From the NCBI GenBank assembly GCA_040510375.1, contig JBEVJC010000008.1, positions 124,001 through 188,000 on the forward strand: DNA of 64,000 nucleotides, read 5' to 3'. Shown here piece after piece: positions 26,722-35,624 of the stretch. This DNA comes from JBEVJC01 sp040510375. GTDB taxonomy: Bacteria > Bacteroidota > Bacteroidia > Chitinophagales > Chitinophagaceae. The position numbers and the translations under genes are program-made. The notes under the pieces were generated by a model. The model ran no database searches. It was given only the letters and a program-made list of their open reading frames with translations, and was not told the DNA's origin. Each line of letters starts with the position of its first letter. Within the stretch, counting starts at the first letter, position 1.

Positions 26722-27597
26722 ATGGCAAAAGTTAAAGTAGGGTTGGTCCAGATGAGTTGTTCAGCTGATAAACAGCAGAACCTTGATAAAGCGATCGCCA
26801 AAGTACGGGAAGTGGCGGCAGCAGGCGCGCAGATCATCTGCCTGCAGGAACTTTTCACCTCCCTTTATTTTTGCGACACGGAGGATTACACGCATTTCAA
26901 ACTTGCTGAACCTGTTCCCGGCCTGTCCACCGACGCACTAAGTGCTGTCGCAGGAGAACTCGGTGTGGTGATCATTGCCTCACTTTTTGAAAAACGTACT
27001 GAGGGCCTGTATCACAATACCACAGCCGTTCTTGATGCAGATGGGTCGTATCTGGGTAAGTACCGCAAAATGCATATCCCCGACGATCCCGCCTACTACG
27101 AAAAATTTTATTTTACGCCCGGCGATCTTGGGTATAAGGTCTTCAAGACAAAATTCGCCAGTATCGGAATACTTATCTGCTGGGATCAATGGTATCCTGA
27201 AGCTGCACGGATCACTTCACTCATGGGTGCGCAGATTCTGTTTTATCCAACTGCCATTGGTTGGGCAACTGACCAGGACAATAAGACCAATGAAGAGCAA
27301 TACAATGCCTGGCAAACCATCCAGCGCAGTCACGCCGTTGCCAACGGTATTCATGTGGTAAGCGTTAACCGGGTGGGCCTTGAACAGGAAGGAAGGATGA
27401 AATTCTGGGGCGGATCCTTTGTGGCCAATCCCTTTGGCAGCCTGCTTTACAAAGCTTCGCACGACCAGGAAGAAAACCATGTGGAAGAGATCGACCTGTC
27501 CGCAACAGACAGATACCGCACACACTGGCCATTCCTTCGCGACCGGCGTATTGATTCTTACCAGCCAATTACCAGGCGTTATATCGATGAAGACTAA
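26722..27597 (+). CDS. aguB: N-carbamoylputrescine amidase
   Basis: It hydrolyses N-carbamoylputrescine to putrescine, CO2 and ammonia. The 291-residue nitrilase-superfamily protein shows the Glu-Lys-Cys triad: Glu in CLQELF, Lys in YRKMHIPDD and Cys in ILICWDQWYPEAAR. FFTPGD-type and QRSHAVANG segments fit the AguB subgroup. The start is set at 26722 by the promoter, since the frame is open nine codons further up into the -7 element. The next gene supplies its substrate, which supports this assignment over other carbon-nitrogen hydrolases. Confidence 0.94.
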   Translation: MAKVKVGLVQMSCSADKQQNLDKAIAKVREVAAAGAQIICLQELFTSLYFCDTEDYTHFKLAEPVPGLSTDALSAVAGELGVVIIASLFEKRTEGLYHNTTAVLDADGSYLGKYRKMHIPDDPAYYEKFYFTPGDLGYKVFKTKFASIGILICWDQWYPEAARITSLMGAQILFYPTAIGWATDQDNKTNEEQYNAWQTIQRSHAVANGIHVVSVNRVGLEQEGRMKFWGGSFVANPFGSLLYKASHDQEENHVEEIDLSATDRYRTHWPFLRDRRIDSYQPITRRYIDED

Positions 27598-27695
27598 CCT
27601 GTAATTTTCAACAACAAGTTCGAGTAAATATTTTTAATACCCGCACATCCGGGTCTGATTGAGTGCAGTTGATAACTGCTGACCAACTTACCAAT

Positions 27696-28754
27696 ATGGC
27701 TACATCCATCCATACGCTGACTCCCGCTGCTGCCGGATATTATTTTCCTGCAGAATTTGAAAAACATGAAGCCATGTGGCTGAGCTGGCCACATAAGGAA
27801 GCGAGCTGGCCAGACAGGATTGATTCCATTTTTCCAGGATATTGCCAGTTCATTAAAGAGGTGGCAAAGTCAGAATCAGTGCGGATCAATGTAGCTGATG
27901 AAGCCATGAAATCCTTTGCCCTGGGGCATCTCAGGGCCGCAGGTGCCGACCTGTCGCGAATTGAATTTTATTTCCATCCAAGTAATGATGCCTGGTGCCG
28001 CGATCATGGGCCTGCATTTTTGATCAACCCGGCTGCAGAGCAAAAAAAGATTGTAGTCGACTGGGGTTATAATGCCTGGGGTGGCAAGTATCCCCCATAC
28101 GACCTGGACGATGTGATCCCTACCCTGATTGCAAAGGAATTCAATCTTCCTGTATATCATCCCGGGATTGTTATGGAAGGAGGCTCGGTGGAATTCAACG
28201 GCGATGGTACAATCCTTACCTCTGCAGCCTGCCTGCTGAATAAAAACCGCAACCCACATCTTAACCAGGCTCAGATTGAACAGTACCTCCATGATTATTA
28301 TGGTGCCCGACAGGTGTTATGGGTAAACGAAGGAATTGTTGGCGATGATACGGACGGACATATTGATGATACGGTCCGTTTTGTTAATCGTGATACAGTA
28401 CTGGCAGTAATTGAAGAAAATAAAAATGATGAAAACTACCAGATACTGCAGGATAACCTGCGACAGTTAAAATCGATGCGATTGATGGATGGAAAACAAT
28501 TAAATGTAGTTGAATTGCCCATGCCTGATGCTGTGATCTGGGAAGACCAGCGGCTGCCGGCATCATATGCAAACTTTTACATTTCAAATGGATCGGTAAT
28601 CGTGCCCACTTTTCAATGTGTTAAAGATGAAAAGGCGTTACAGATCATTCAGGATCAATTCCCTGGGCGTGAAGTGGTGGGAATAGATTCGACCTCCATT
28701 ATCTGGGGACTGGGTAGTTTCCATTGCCTGAGCCAGCAGGAACCAGCAGTCTGA
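27696..28754 (+). CDS. aguA: Agmatine deiminase
   Basis: It converts agmatine to N-carbamoylputrescine and ammonia. The 352-residue guanidino-group-modifying enzyme shows AMWLSWPH, WCRDHGPAF, GGSVEFNGDGTILTS and GDDTDGHIDD. The catalytic cysteine sits near the C-terminus in GSFHCLSQQE. The ATG at 27696 is preferred to an in-frame GTG at 27663. It follows aguB after 98 bases, and the two complete the deiminase route from agmatine to putrescine. Confidence 0.95.
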   Translation: MATSIHTLTPAAAGYYFPAEFEKHEAMWLSWPHKEASWPDRIDSIFPGYCQFIKEVAKSESVRINVADEAMKSFALGHLRAAGADLSRIEFYFHPSNDAWCRDHGPAFLINPAAEQKKIVVDWGYNAWGGKYPPYDLDDVIPTLIAKEFNLPVYHPGIVMEGGSVEFNGDGTILTSAACLLNKNRNPHLNQAQIEQYLHDYYGARQVLWVNEGIVGDDTDGHIDDTVRFVNRDTVLAVIEENKNDENYQILQDNLRQLKSMRLMDGKQLNVVELPMPDAVIWEDQRLPASYANFYISNGSVIVPTFQCVKDEKALQIIQDQFPGREVVGIDSTSIIWGLGSFHCLSQQEPAV

Positions 28755-28815
28755 CTTACACGTAGGGTTTTTCCGTTAAAAGAAGTAACTTGCACCGTTT
28801 TTCCAACATAATCAC

Positions 28816-29859
28816 ATGGTAGATTTAGCAAATTACGACCCCAGCCTGGTAAGCAATCCGAACAATAATATATTCGGACTTCCAACCTCCGAAGACGATG
28901 CAAGGCTCGTTATACTTCCTGTTCCCTGGGAAGTTTCGGTTAGTTACGGTGCCGGTACATCCCGTGCACCCGAAGCCATTTTTAAAGCAGCACTGCAGGT
29001 GGATCTTTTTGATCCGGAAGTCCCTGAAGGATGGAAGCAGGGTTATTACATGCGACCGACCGACAGGAAGGTGTTGATGAAGAGTGATTACCTGCGTAAA
29101 GAAGCCGAGCTGTTCATTGATTATATTTCAAAGGGAGATGAAGTAGCAGCCAACCAATTCATGTGTAAAACATTGATTGACGTAAACCAGGGCGGTGACT
29201 TTATTAACCGCTGGGTATATGACCAGACCAGGGTATTGCTGGAAAAAGGCAAACTGGTGGGCTTGCTTGGTGGTGACCATAGTGTGGCACTTGGATTTTT
29301 TAAAGCCATTGGTGAAAAACATGGCGACTTTGGAATTCTCCAGATAGATGCCCATTGTGATCTTCGCGAGGCATATGAAGGATTCAACTACTCACATGCA
29401 AGTATCATGTACAATGCACTGAATGAAGTGCCGCAATTAAATAAACTGGTACAGGTTGGTGTGAGGGATTATAGCCAGGATGAATATAATTATATACGCG
29501 CGCACAGTGAGCGCGTATGCACCTATTTTGATAAGGATATCAAGACACGTCAGTTTGAAGGTGAAACCTGGAAAACAATTACAGAAGAAATTGTGAGCCA
29601 GCTTCCACAGAAAGTTTATATAAGTTTTGATATTGATGGGCTGGACCGGAAATTATGTCCTCATACCGGAACCCCCGTCCCCGGCGGGTTTGAAACCGAA
29701 GAGTTGTATTATCTCTTCCGCAAGATCATCGAATCGGGTCGTAAACTCGTTGGCTTTGATCTGTGTGAAGTTGGCATCGGGGAAACAGACTGGAACGCCA
29801 ATGTAGGTGCCCGGGTTTTATTCAAATTATGTAACCTGCTGGTTGCAAGTAATTCTTAA
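28816..29859 (+). CDS. Agmatinase/arginase family ureohydrolase
   Basis: These binuclear manganese enzymes release urea from agmatine or arginine. The 347-residue protein has the three metal motifs: GGDHS, IDAHCDLR and SFDIDGLD. GFDLCEVGIGETDWNANVG replaces the usual end of the family. It is about 40 residues longer than SpeB at the N-terminus. Next to aguA and aguB, agmatine is the likelier substrate, giving putrescine directly; arginase or another guanidine substrate is possible. It follows aguA after 61 bases. Confidence 0.85.
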   Translation: MVDLANYDPSLVSNPNNNIFGLPTSEDDARLVILPVPWEVSVSYGAGTSRAPEAIFKAALQVDLFDPEVPEGWKQGYYMRPTDRKVLMKSDYLRKEAELFIDYISKGDEVAANQFMCKTLIDVNQGGDFINRWVYDQTRVLLEKGKLVGLLGGDHSVALGFFKAIGEKHGDFGILQIDAHCDLREAYEGFNYSHASIMYNALNEVPQLNKLVQVGVRDYSQDEYNYIRAHSERVCTYFDKDIKTRQFEGETWKTITEEIVSQLPQKVYISFDIDGLDRKLCPHTGTPVPGGFETEELYYLFRKIIESGRKLVGFDLCEVGIGETDWNANVGARVLFKLCNLLVASNS

Positions 29860-29876
29860 TCCCGGTTGGCTTAGCA

Positions 29877-30428
29877 ATGGTTACATACCGTCTTATATTG
29901 AAAAATGAAAAACGGAAGTTCTACAAAAGCTTTTCGGTTTTTATCCTCGTCATGAATGCCCTTGCCATTTGCCTGTTCCTGTATTACCTGCCGCAGACAA
30001 CAGCGCAACAGGTCACCGGTATCATTGCGGCGGTGCTTGCAATCTCGGTAATCGTTTACCGGGAAAAAATGGTGGGCCGGCGTCATACAGATACGGGTAT
30101 TTATGAAGTGATGGTTGCCCTTGCCGTTTACTGGGCATTTATCGGATACTGGTGGGTGGCAGCCGGGGTAATTGCACTGGCCATCCTGTACCGCATCGCC
30201 AACCGCGCGCCTGAAGTGAAAATTACGGATCATCATATTATTTATCCATCGTTTCCCGGTCGCACAATCCAATGGGATACCCTGAATAATGTAGTGTTGA
30301 AAGACGGGTTGCTGACTATCGATTTCCGGGATAACAAACTTATCCAGCAATTGCTGGACCCCTCAGCAATCGTTTCAAATGAGCACGAAATAAACGAGTT
30401 TTGCAGGGAGCGGCTTAAGAAGGATTGA
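29877..30428 (+). CDS. Membrane protein of unknown function
   Basis: The 183-residue protein starts with a basic cytoplasmic stretch (LKNEKRKFYKSF), then hydrophobic segments at about 20-40, 44-60 and 75-108. A soluble C-terminal domain of about 75 residues contains VKITDHHIIYPSFPGRTIQWDTLNN-type sequence, which resembles the small bacterial PH-like domains found after membrane hairpins. I know no function. It lies 17 bases after the ureohydrolase, so it is likely in the same transcript. Confidence 0.75.
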   Translation: MVTYRLILKNEKRKFYKSFSVFILVMNALAICLFLYYLPQTTAQQVTGIIAAVLAISVIVYREKMVGRRHTDTGIYEVMVALAVYWAFIGYWWVAAGVIALAILYRIANRAPEVKITDHHIIYPSFPGRTIQWDTLNNVVLKDGLLTIDFRDNKLIQQLLDPSAIVSNEHEINEFCRERLKKD

Positions 30429-30460
30429 CGTCACCCCTACTACCTTATAGAAACAGAATT

Positions 30461-31762
30461 ATGGTTTTTGAACATTCGCCTTTTCTACTTTACTCAGACA
30501 GCAAAGGAAACATCTTTGAAGATGAAACCCTCTTCGCCACTGGCCGGAGCGGATGGGACGCCTTGCTGGTACCGGAAGACGAATGGATCGAGTTGCCGGA
30601 AGGCGGATCAATGTATGAACTACCCGGCCGCCGGGGAATTGGCATTGATGTGGAAACCGGCGAAATGCGTTTATGTGATAAAGGTTGGGCCGTTGCCGCA
30701 TTCATACCACCTGCCCATACCGGATTTTATCTTGCAGCATATGAAACAGCGCCGGATGCACCCGTGCTTCCGCTGTTTTGTTATACCGCCACAGGCTGGT
30801 ACAATGGAAAATTTTATGTTCCCGCAACCAGGATCGAACCGGATATCCGGCAGGAAAGTGTTGGGTACGACCAGTCACTTGTTGAAGCAGGTGTAAAAAA
30901 ACTGCGCGAAGCTTATCCTCATAACCGCCTTGTTGAACATCTGGCCAGTAATTGCGCACTGACCTACCATTGTCCCGCAGCAAGGAATTTTTTCCTGGCC
31001 CGCTGGGAATGCCCGATTCCTGTATCACCAGCCTGCAATGCCAATTGCGTGGGATGTATTTCACTTCAACCGGATGAGGAGACCATTGTATCAACGCAGG
31101 ACCGCCTTCGTTTCAAACCGACAGCAGAAGAAATTGTAGAATATACCGTACCCCATCTGGAACAGGCCCCATACCCTATCGTGAGTTTTGGCCAGGGTTG
31201 CGAGGGCGAGCCATTACTGATGTGGGAGACCATCCGTTCTTCGATTCTCGAGATCCGCAAACATACCAGTAAGGGAAGTATCAATATAAATACGAACGGT
31301 TCCAAACCAGATGCTGTCCGCCAGCTCTGCGAGGCCGGTCTTGATTCAATCCGGGTGTCGACCAACTCAGCCCGCAGTGAGATCTATATGCCCTACTACC
31401 GCCCCAACAACTACGTATTTGAAGATATCCTGGAAAGTCTTCGTGTAGTAAATGAATTCGGGGGATGGACATCTATCAATTATTTCGTTTTTCCAGGTAT
31501 GACGGATAGTGTTGCAGAATATGAAGCATTGCGCAAACTGATCCGCAGCACCGGTTTGAAAATGATCCAGTGGCGGAATTTTAATATTGATCCCGATTGG
31601 TACCTCGGAAAAATCGGTGTTACTGAAACGGGTGAATGCCTGGGTGTTAAACAATTGCAGGAGTTACTGAAAGAAGAATTTCCATCACTCAGATACGGTT
31701 ATTTCAATCCACCGATGGAACGGATCAGGGGAAATTTCGAACTTGACTTCGCCCACAGGTAA
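30461..31762 (+). CDS. Radical SAM protein, function unknown
   Basis: The 433-residue protein has an unfamiliar N-terminal domain (1-180) and a radical SAM core. The cluster motif is CNANCVGC, with Cys192, Cys196 and Cys199 as CxxxCxxC. SFGQGCEGEPLL is the glycine-rich SAM-binding strand, and INTNGSKPDAVRQL and DSIRVSTNSA follow. Extra cysteines at 165, 171 and 184, just ahead of the core, could bind a second cluster. The ATG at 30461 is used; an upstream TTG overlapping the preceding stop is less likely. The neighbours do not reveal a substrate. Confidence 0.87.
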   Translation: MVFEHSPFLLYSDSKGNIFEDETLFATGRSGWDALLVPEDEWIELPEGGSMYELPGRRGIGIDVETGEMRLCDKGWAVAAFIPPAHTGFYLAAYETAPDAPVLPLFCYTATGWYNGKFYVPATRIEPDIRQESVGYDQSLVEAGVKKLREAYPHNRLVEHLASNCALTYHCPAARNFFLARWECPIPVSPACNANCVGCISLQPDEETIVSTQDRLRFKPTAEEIVEYTVPHLEQAPYPIVSFGQGCEGEPLLMWETIRSSILEIRKHTSKGSININTNGSKPDAVRQLCEAGLDSIRVSTNSARSEIYMPYYRPNNYVFEDILESLRVVNEFGGWTSINYFVFPGMTDSVAEYEALRKLIRSTGLKMIQWRNFNIDPDWYLGKIGVTETGECLGVKQLQELLKEEFPSLRYGYFNPPMERIRGNFELDFAHR

Positions 31763-31931
31763 ATGGTTTCAATTCACCGACGTTATTTCAACATCTGTCA
31801 GGAAGGTGTTAATCTCTTTCCCCCCAAGCTTTAACATAATTTAGGCCTGCTTCTGTACAAGTTGGACCGTCCTTGGTTCGTTAATACACAGGTGTGTACA
31901 ATAAGCACTTCCGCTCCTGTTCCCCAAAATG

Positions 31932-31939
31932 TAAGTTTG
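31932..31939 (+). promoter_or_regulatory. -7 element TAAGTTTG before the TonB-like gene
   Basis: It matches TAnnTTTG. It ends one base before the ATG at 31941, so translation may really begin at the in-frame ATG at 31959. Confidence 0.45.
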
Positions 31940-31940
31940 T

Positions 31941-32837
31941 ATGAATAACGCACACACTATGACCGCAAATTTCGAATCTCGCAAGAATACGCAGGCATCG
32001 GTAATCACCCTGGGTGTGGCTGCCTTCTTGTTATTGCTCATGGTATTCCTGAAATGGACGGTTCCGGTGATAGAACATCCTCCGGTTGACCAGGGCATCC
32101 TGGTAGACCTGAACATACCCGAGGAGGAACCCGAACCTCCCACCAGGGCAACTGGTGGTGGTGGCGGTGGTAATCCGGTACAGGCTGCCGGACCGGCAGG
32201 AGTAGCGCCTCCCGCACCTCCCCAGCCAGGAACGGAAGACGATGCAAAGGATGTGGAAGAAGATCCGACCGATAAGGTTAGTCCGGCCATTCTTAAACCA
32301 GACAATCCCAAACCCACAGCTACCAAAATCAATGAGAATAAATCACCCATAAAAACGGAACCCAAACCAGATCCTAAACCTCCTGCACCTCCGCAACCAA
32401 AGGCTGTACTTGGGCGGACTACTACAGGTAATGGAAAGGGTGGCGGCGCAGCAGAAGATTATGATCGCAGTGGTGGCAAGGGTACCGGCACCGGTGTTGG
32501 CAAAGGTTCCGGATATGGTGGCGGATCCGGTACCGGTTCAGGTGGTGGTAATGGATCGGGAACCGGTCGTGGTAACGGCCCCCGTGTTTCCAGTGGTGAT
32601 CGGTCAGTAGTTGGAAGTTATTCATTCACGGCCGATCTTGAAAAGGCCACAGTATATGCGTTTGTAAAAGTATCTCCCTCTGGTGAAGGCGAGTTTGTTG
32701 GTATTGCCAGGGGATCCACGGCTACCAGCACAGCTTATAAAAACGAAATTATCCGATACCTGCGTTCAATGCGGTTTAATAAGTCTGACCATGAATCGAT
32801 GGTCACCGTTGAATTCAAATTCAGGGTGGAAGGATAA
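31941..32837 (+). CDS. TonB-like energy transducer
   Basis: TonB proteins couple ExbBD-generated energy to outer-membrane receptors. The 298-residue protein has one membrane helix at about 24-42. A proline/lysine-rich periplasmic stretch (TEPKPDPKPPAPPQPK) follows, then a glycine/serine/threonine-rich linker (about 170-215), and a C-terminal TonB-like alpha-beta domain ending VTVEFKFRVEG. The position of the promoter suggests the second ATG (31959, MTANFES) as the start. No exbB or exbD lies in the window. The short gene tail is partly duplicated 84 bases downstream. Confidence 0.8.
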   Translation: MNNAHTMTANFESRKNTQASVITLGVAAFLLLLMVFLKWTVPVIEHPPVDQGILVDLNIPEEEPEPPTRATGGGGGGNPVQAAGPAGVAPPAPPQPGTEDDAKDVEEDPTDKVSPAILKPDNPKPTATKINENKSPIKTEPKPDPKPPAPPQPKAVLGRTTTGNGKGGGAAEDYDRSGGKGTGTGVGKGSGYGGGSGTGSGGGNGSGTGRGNGPRVSSGDRSVVGSYSFTADLEKATVYAFVKVSPSGEGEFVGIARGSTATSTAYKNEIIRYLRSMRFNKSDHESMVTVEFKFRVEG

Positions 32838-32924
32838 TGACTATACTTCTTCCGTCGTCGATGTGAAAGGGATAGTGATAATCTTCGGGCAACTGAATTC
32901 AAATTCAAAATGGAAGGATAACGG
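32811..32924 (+). repeat. Duplicated 30-base tail of the TonB-like gene
   Basis: Positions 32811-32840 (the last codons and the stop) and 32895-32924 agree at 25 of 30 bases. Both would encode EFKF-x-x-EG followed by TAA. It looks like the scar of a lost tandem copy. Confidence 0.7.
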
Positions 32925-32932
32925 TTACTCTT

Positions 32933-32940
32933 TAATTTTG
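32933..32940 (+). promoter_or_regulatory. -7 element TAATTTTG before the macrodomain gene
   Basis: It matches TAnnTTTG, seven bases before the ATG at 32948, implying a very short leader. Confidence 0.45.
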
Positions 32941-32947
32941 TGTGCAT

Positions 32948-33481
32948 ATGTCACACACCGTTTCCTGTTTAAAGGGCGATATCACTCTCATTCCTGCCGA
33001 TGCAATTGTTAACGCGGCAAATACTTCATTACTTGGTGGTGGCGGAGTGGACGGTGCGATCCATCGTGCCGGCGGCCCCGCTATCCTGGAAGAATGCCGG
33101 GCGATCGTTGCGCGTCAGGGCGGTTGTAAAACAGGTGATGCGGTGATTACCACGGCGGGCCGCTTACCCGCAAAGTTTGTAATCCATACGGTTGGTCCTG
33201 TCTGGAACGGCGGTGGTAATAAAGAGGCAGACAATCTCCGCTCCTGTTATGAAAAGAGCCTGGCATTGGCTGTGGAGCACCAGGTGCAAAAAATCCTTTT
33301 CCCGAATATCAGCACCGGCATTTATCATTTCCCTAAACTTCCTGCCGCGGAAATAGCAATCAGTGCGGTCAGCAATTTTATTTCCACCCATCCGGCAATG
33401 GAAATCGTTTTTGTTTGTTTTGACGATGAAAACCTGCTCATCTACCAGGACCTGCTGGAAAAAACATTCAGCAATGATTAA
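32948..33481 (+). CDS. Macrodomain protein (ADP-ribose / O-acetyl-ADP-ribose hydrolase type)
   Basis: The 177-residue protein is a single macrodomain of the YmdB/MacroD class. It binds ADP-ribose and removes ADP-ribosyl or acetyl groups. Marks are KGDITLIPADAIVNAANTSLLGGGGVDGAIH with the catalytic Asn/Asp region, GDAVITTAGRLPAKFVIHTVGP, and FPNISTGIYHFP for the phosphate loop. The ATG at 32948 is preferred to a GTG two codons upstream. Its end overlaps the next small gene by eight bases. Confidence 0.93.
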   Translation: MSHTVSCLKGDITLIPADAIVNAANTSLLGGGGVDGAIHRAGGPAILEECRAIVARQGGCKTGDAVITTAGRLPAKFVIHTVGPVWNGGGNKEADNLRSCYEKSLALAVEHQVQKILFPNISTGIYHFPKLPAAEIAISAVSNFISTHPAMEIVFVCFDDENLLIYQDLLEKTFSND

Positions 33482-33668
33482 TATAATCTCCTTCAGGGTG
33501 CCGTTGACTATTGCTATTGGCGGTCTGATCGTCCGGACCATTGGGTCTCTTATGAAGGTTTTGCATTGGCCGCTAAGCCACCTGTTTATTATTGCTGGAA
33601 CGATCCTGATTGTGACTGGCCTTGTATGGCTGATCTTCACGATCTGGAATATGAAACTAAAAAAATGA
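33474..33668 (+). CDS. Tiny membrane protein, GldL-like helical hairpin
   Basis: The 64-residue protein has two hydrophobic helices. GLIVRTIGSLMKVLHWPLSHLF in the first resembles the G-x-x-K-x-x-H-W-P segment at the start of the gliding/T9SS protein GldL, but the rest of GldL is absent. It overlaps the macrodomain gene by eight bases and folC by four (ATGA). It is therefore translationally coupled on both sides and unlikely to be a chance frame. Its function is unknown. Confidence 0.7.
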   Translation: MINIISFRVPLTIAIGGLIVRTIGSLMKVLHWPLSHLFIIAGTILIVTGLVWLIFTIWNMKLKK

Positions 33669-34951
33669 ATTATTCCGAAACACTTGAATATCTCTTCGCA
33701 CGCCTGCCGATGTACAGCCGCATCGGTGCAGCTGCTTATAAGGCAGACCTCAATAATATCCGTGCACTATGTAATTCTCTGGGTAATCCACAGGATCAAT
33801 TTCCTTCGATCCATGTAGCCGGTACCAATGGTAAGGGATCCAGCAGTCATATGCTTGCATCGGTGTTGCAGTCGGCCGGTTACAAGGTTGGTCTCCATAC
33901 TTCTCCCCACCTGCACGATTTCAGGGAGCGTATCAGGGTCAATGGAAAAATGGTCAGCGAAAGTTTTGTTACAGGTTTTACAGAAAGGATCATTCCTGAA
34001 ATTGATAAACTTGATCCGAGTTTTTTTGAGATCAGCGTAGCAATGGCCTTTGAGTATTTCCGGCTGGAAGAGGTGGATATAGCAATTATTGAAACGGGTC
34101 TGGGTGGCCGGCTCGACAGTACCAATATATTAACACCCATCCTGTCCATCATTACCAATATTGGTTGGGATCATATGAACCTGCTGGGTGATACCCTTCA
34201 GAAAATAGCAACCGAAAAAGCGGGGATCATCAAACCTGGTGTACCTGTAGTGATCGGAGAATTCATTCCCGAAACTATTGATGTTTTTGTGAATAAAGCC
34301 AGGGAGGTTTCATCGCCCATTATGTTTGCCTCACGCGAAAGGGAAGTGATGGATTGGAAATGGGTTTCAAAAAAACTCCAGGTCCAGGTTGCGGAACGGA
34401 ATAAAACGGATCACCGGAATTATGAGTTGGACCTGCCCGGGATTTATCAGTTAAAAAACCTGCTGACTGTTCTCAGTGCAGTATCGGTGCTTCGTGAATT
34501 GAAGTGGCGGATAACTGAGGATGACCTCCGGCATGGGTTGGCTGATGTAAAGAAAAATACCGGGTTGTCCGGGCGTTGGGATATAATCGGCCAGGATCCG
34601 CTACTGGTGCTGGATGTGGCCCATAATGCCGACGGATTGAAGCAAGTGTTGGAACAGGTAGAGGTAACAGACCATCATGCACTGCATATTGTTACCGGTA
34701 TGGTTAACGATAAGGAAATAACCAAAATGCTGGACCTGTTTCCCCGTGAAGCGACTTATTATTTCACGCAGGCTCATATACCCAGGGCAAAAAATGCAGA
34801 AGAACTGCAGTCCGAAGCGGCGGCACAGGGATTACACGGAGCATGTTACCCCGATGTGAATGAAGCCATCCGCGTTGCAAAAATCAACGCATCGCCGAAT
34901 GATATGATCCTTGTATGCGGAAGTATTTTCCTTATAGCGGAAGTGTTGTGA
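33665..34951 (+). CDS. folC: Bifunctional folylpolyglutamate synthase / dihydrofolate synthase
   Basis: FolC adds glutamate to dihydropteroate or to folates, using ATP. The 428-residue Mur-ligase-type protein shows HVAGTNGKGSSSHML (P-loop), HTSPHLHDFRERIRVNG, ETGLGGRLDSTN and the C-terminal DVAHNADG. The start at 33665 overlaps the stop of the preceding small gene (ATGA); the frame is open 33 codons further up but would lie inside that gene. The product is cytoplasmic. Confidence 0.95.
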   Translation: MNYSETLEYLFARLPMYSRIGAAAYKADLNNIRALCNSLGNPQDQFPSIHVAGTNGKGSSSHMLASVLQSAGYKVGLHTSPHLHDFRERIRVNGKMVSESFVTGFTERIIPEIDKLDPSFFEISVAMAFEYFRLEEVDIAIIETGLGGRLDSTNILTPILSIITNIGWDHMNLLGDTLQKIATEKAGIIKPGVPVVIGEFIPETIDVFVNKAREVSSPIMFASREREVMDWKWVSKKLQVQVAERNKTDHRNYELDLPGIYQLKNLLTVLSAVSVLRELKWRITEDDLRHGLADVKKNTGLSGRWDIIGQDPLLVLDVAHNADGLKQVLEQVEVTDHHALHIVTGMVNDKEITKMLDLFPREATYYFTQAHIPRAKNAEELQSEAAAQGLHGACYPDVNEAIRVAKINASPNDMILVCGSIFLIAEVL

Positions 34952-35044
34952 TTAATGATGAACAGATCGAATTCAGTTCAGGTGTAAACGGGACGCTTCA
35001 GTAGTATGAACAAAGCGGTTCGTTAATCCGATGTTTTAAACCGA

Positions 35045-35596
35045 TCAGTATTTTAATTCCCCCAGACGTTCCAGTGCGTATAGAATACAGGTTACATGCA
35101 TGGACTGTACGATCTTGTTGGACCTCACCAGTTCTTTCAGCTCATCAATGCTGATCAGTTCAACAGTAATTTCTTCATTTGGATCCAGTTGCTGTTGTGA
35201 TACTTTTTTTCCACCTCTTGCAAGGAACATATACATCAGGTTGGAATTGGTAGAGGGATTGGCTGAAGTTAAACCCAATGCTTCAACTGAATCAAATGTA
35301 TATCCCGTTTCCTCCAGTAATTCGCGACGGATCGCGGCTTCGTAATCCACATCATCATCATCCACGCAACCTCCCGGAATTTCAATTCCGGTTTGTCCCA
35401 ACCCATGCCTGTATTGAACCTCCATGATCACTTTGTTATCTTCTGTCAATGCAACTGCAGTTACCCATTGCGGAAATTCATACACATAATACGGATCAAC
35501 GATTTTACCGGAAGGGGTTAAACATCGGTCCTTCCGCACTTTAAACCACAGGTCATGGAAGAGGTATTCTGAAGAAAGTATTTTCCAGTTCATCAT
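35045..35596 (-). CDS. NUDIX hydrolase
   Basis: Nudix enzymes cleave nucleoside diphosphates linked to other groups; ADP-ribose is a common substrate for this length. The 183-residue protein carries GIEIPGGCVDDDD followed by AAIRRELLEETGY. The REL-x-EETG end of the Nudix box is perfect, while its first part is two residues longer than the consensus and lacks the usual glutamate. It is the last gene of the minus-strand run that starts with the ABC ATPase, 28 bases after the YfiT gene. Confidence 0.9.
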   Translation of the reverse strand: MMNWKILSSEYLFHDLWFKVRKDRCLTPSGKIVDPYYVYEFPQWVTAVALTEDNKVIMEVQYRHGLGQTGIEIPGGCVDDDDVDYEAAIRRELLEETGYTFDSVEALGLTSANPSTNSNLMYMFLARGGKKVSQQQLDPNEEITVELISIDELKELVRSNKIVQSMHVTCILYALERLGELKY

Positions 35597-35624
35597 AAAA
35601 ATTTAAGGGAGGCTGCGGTACAGC

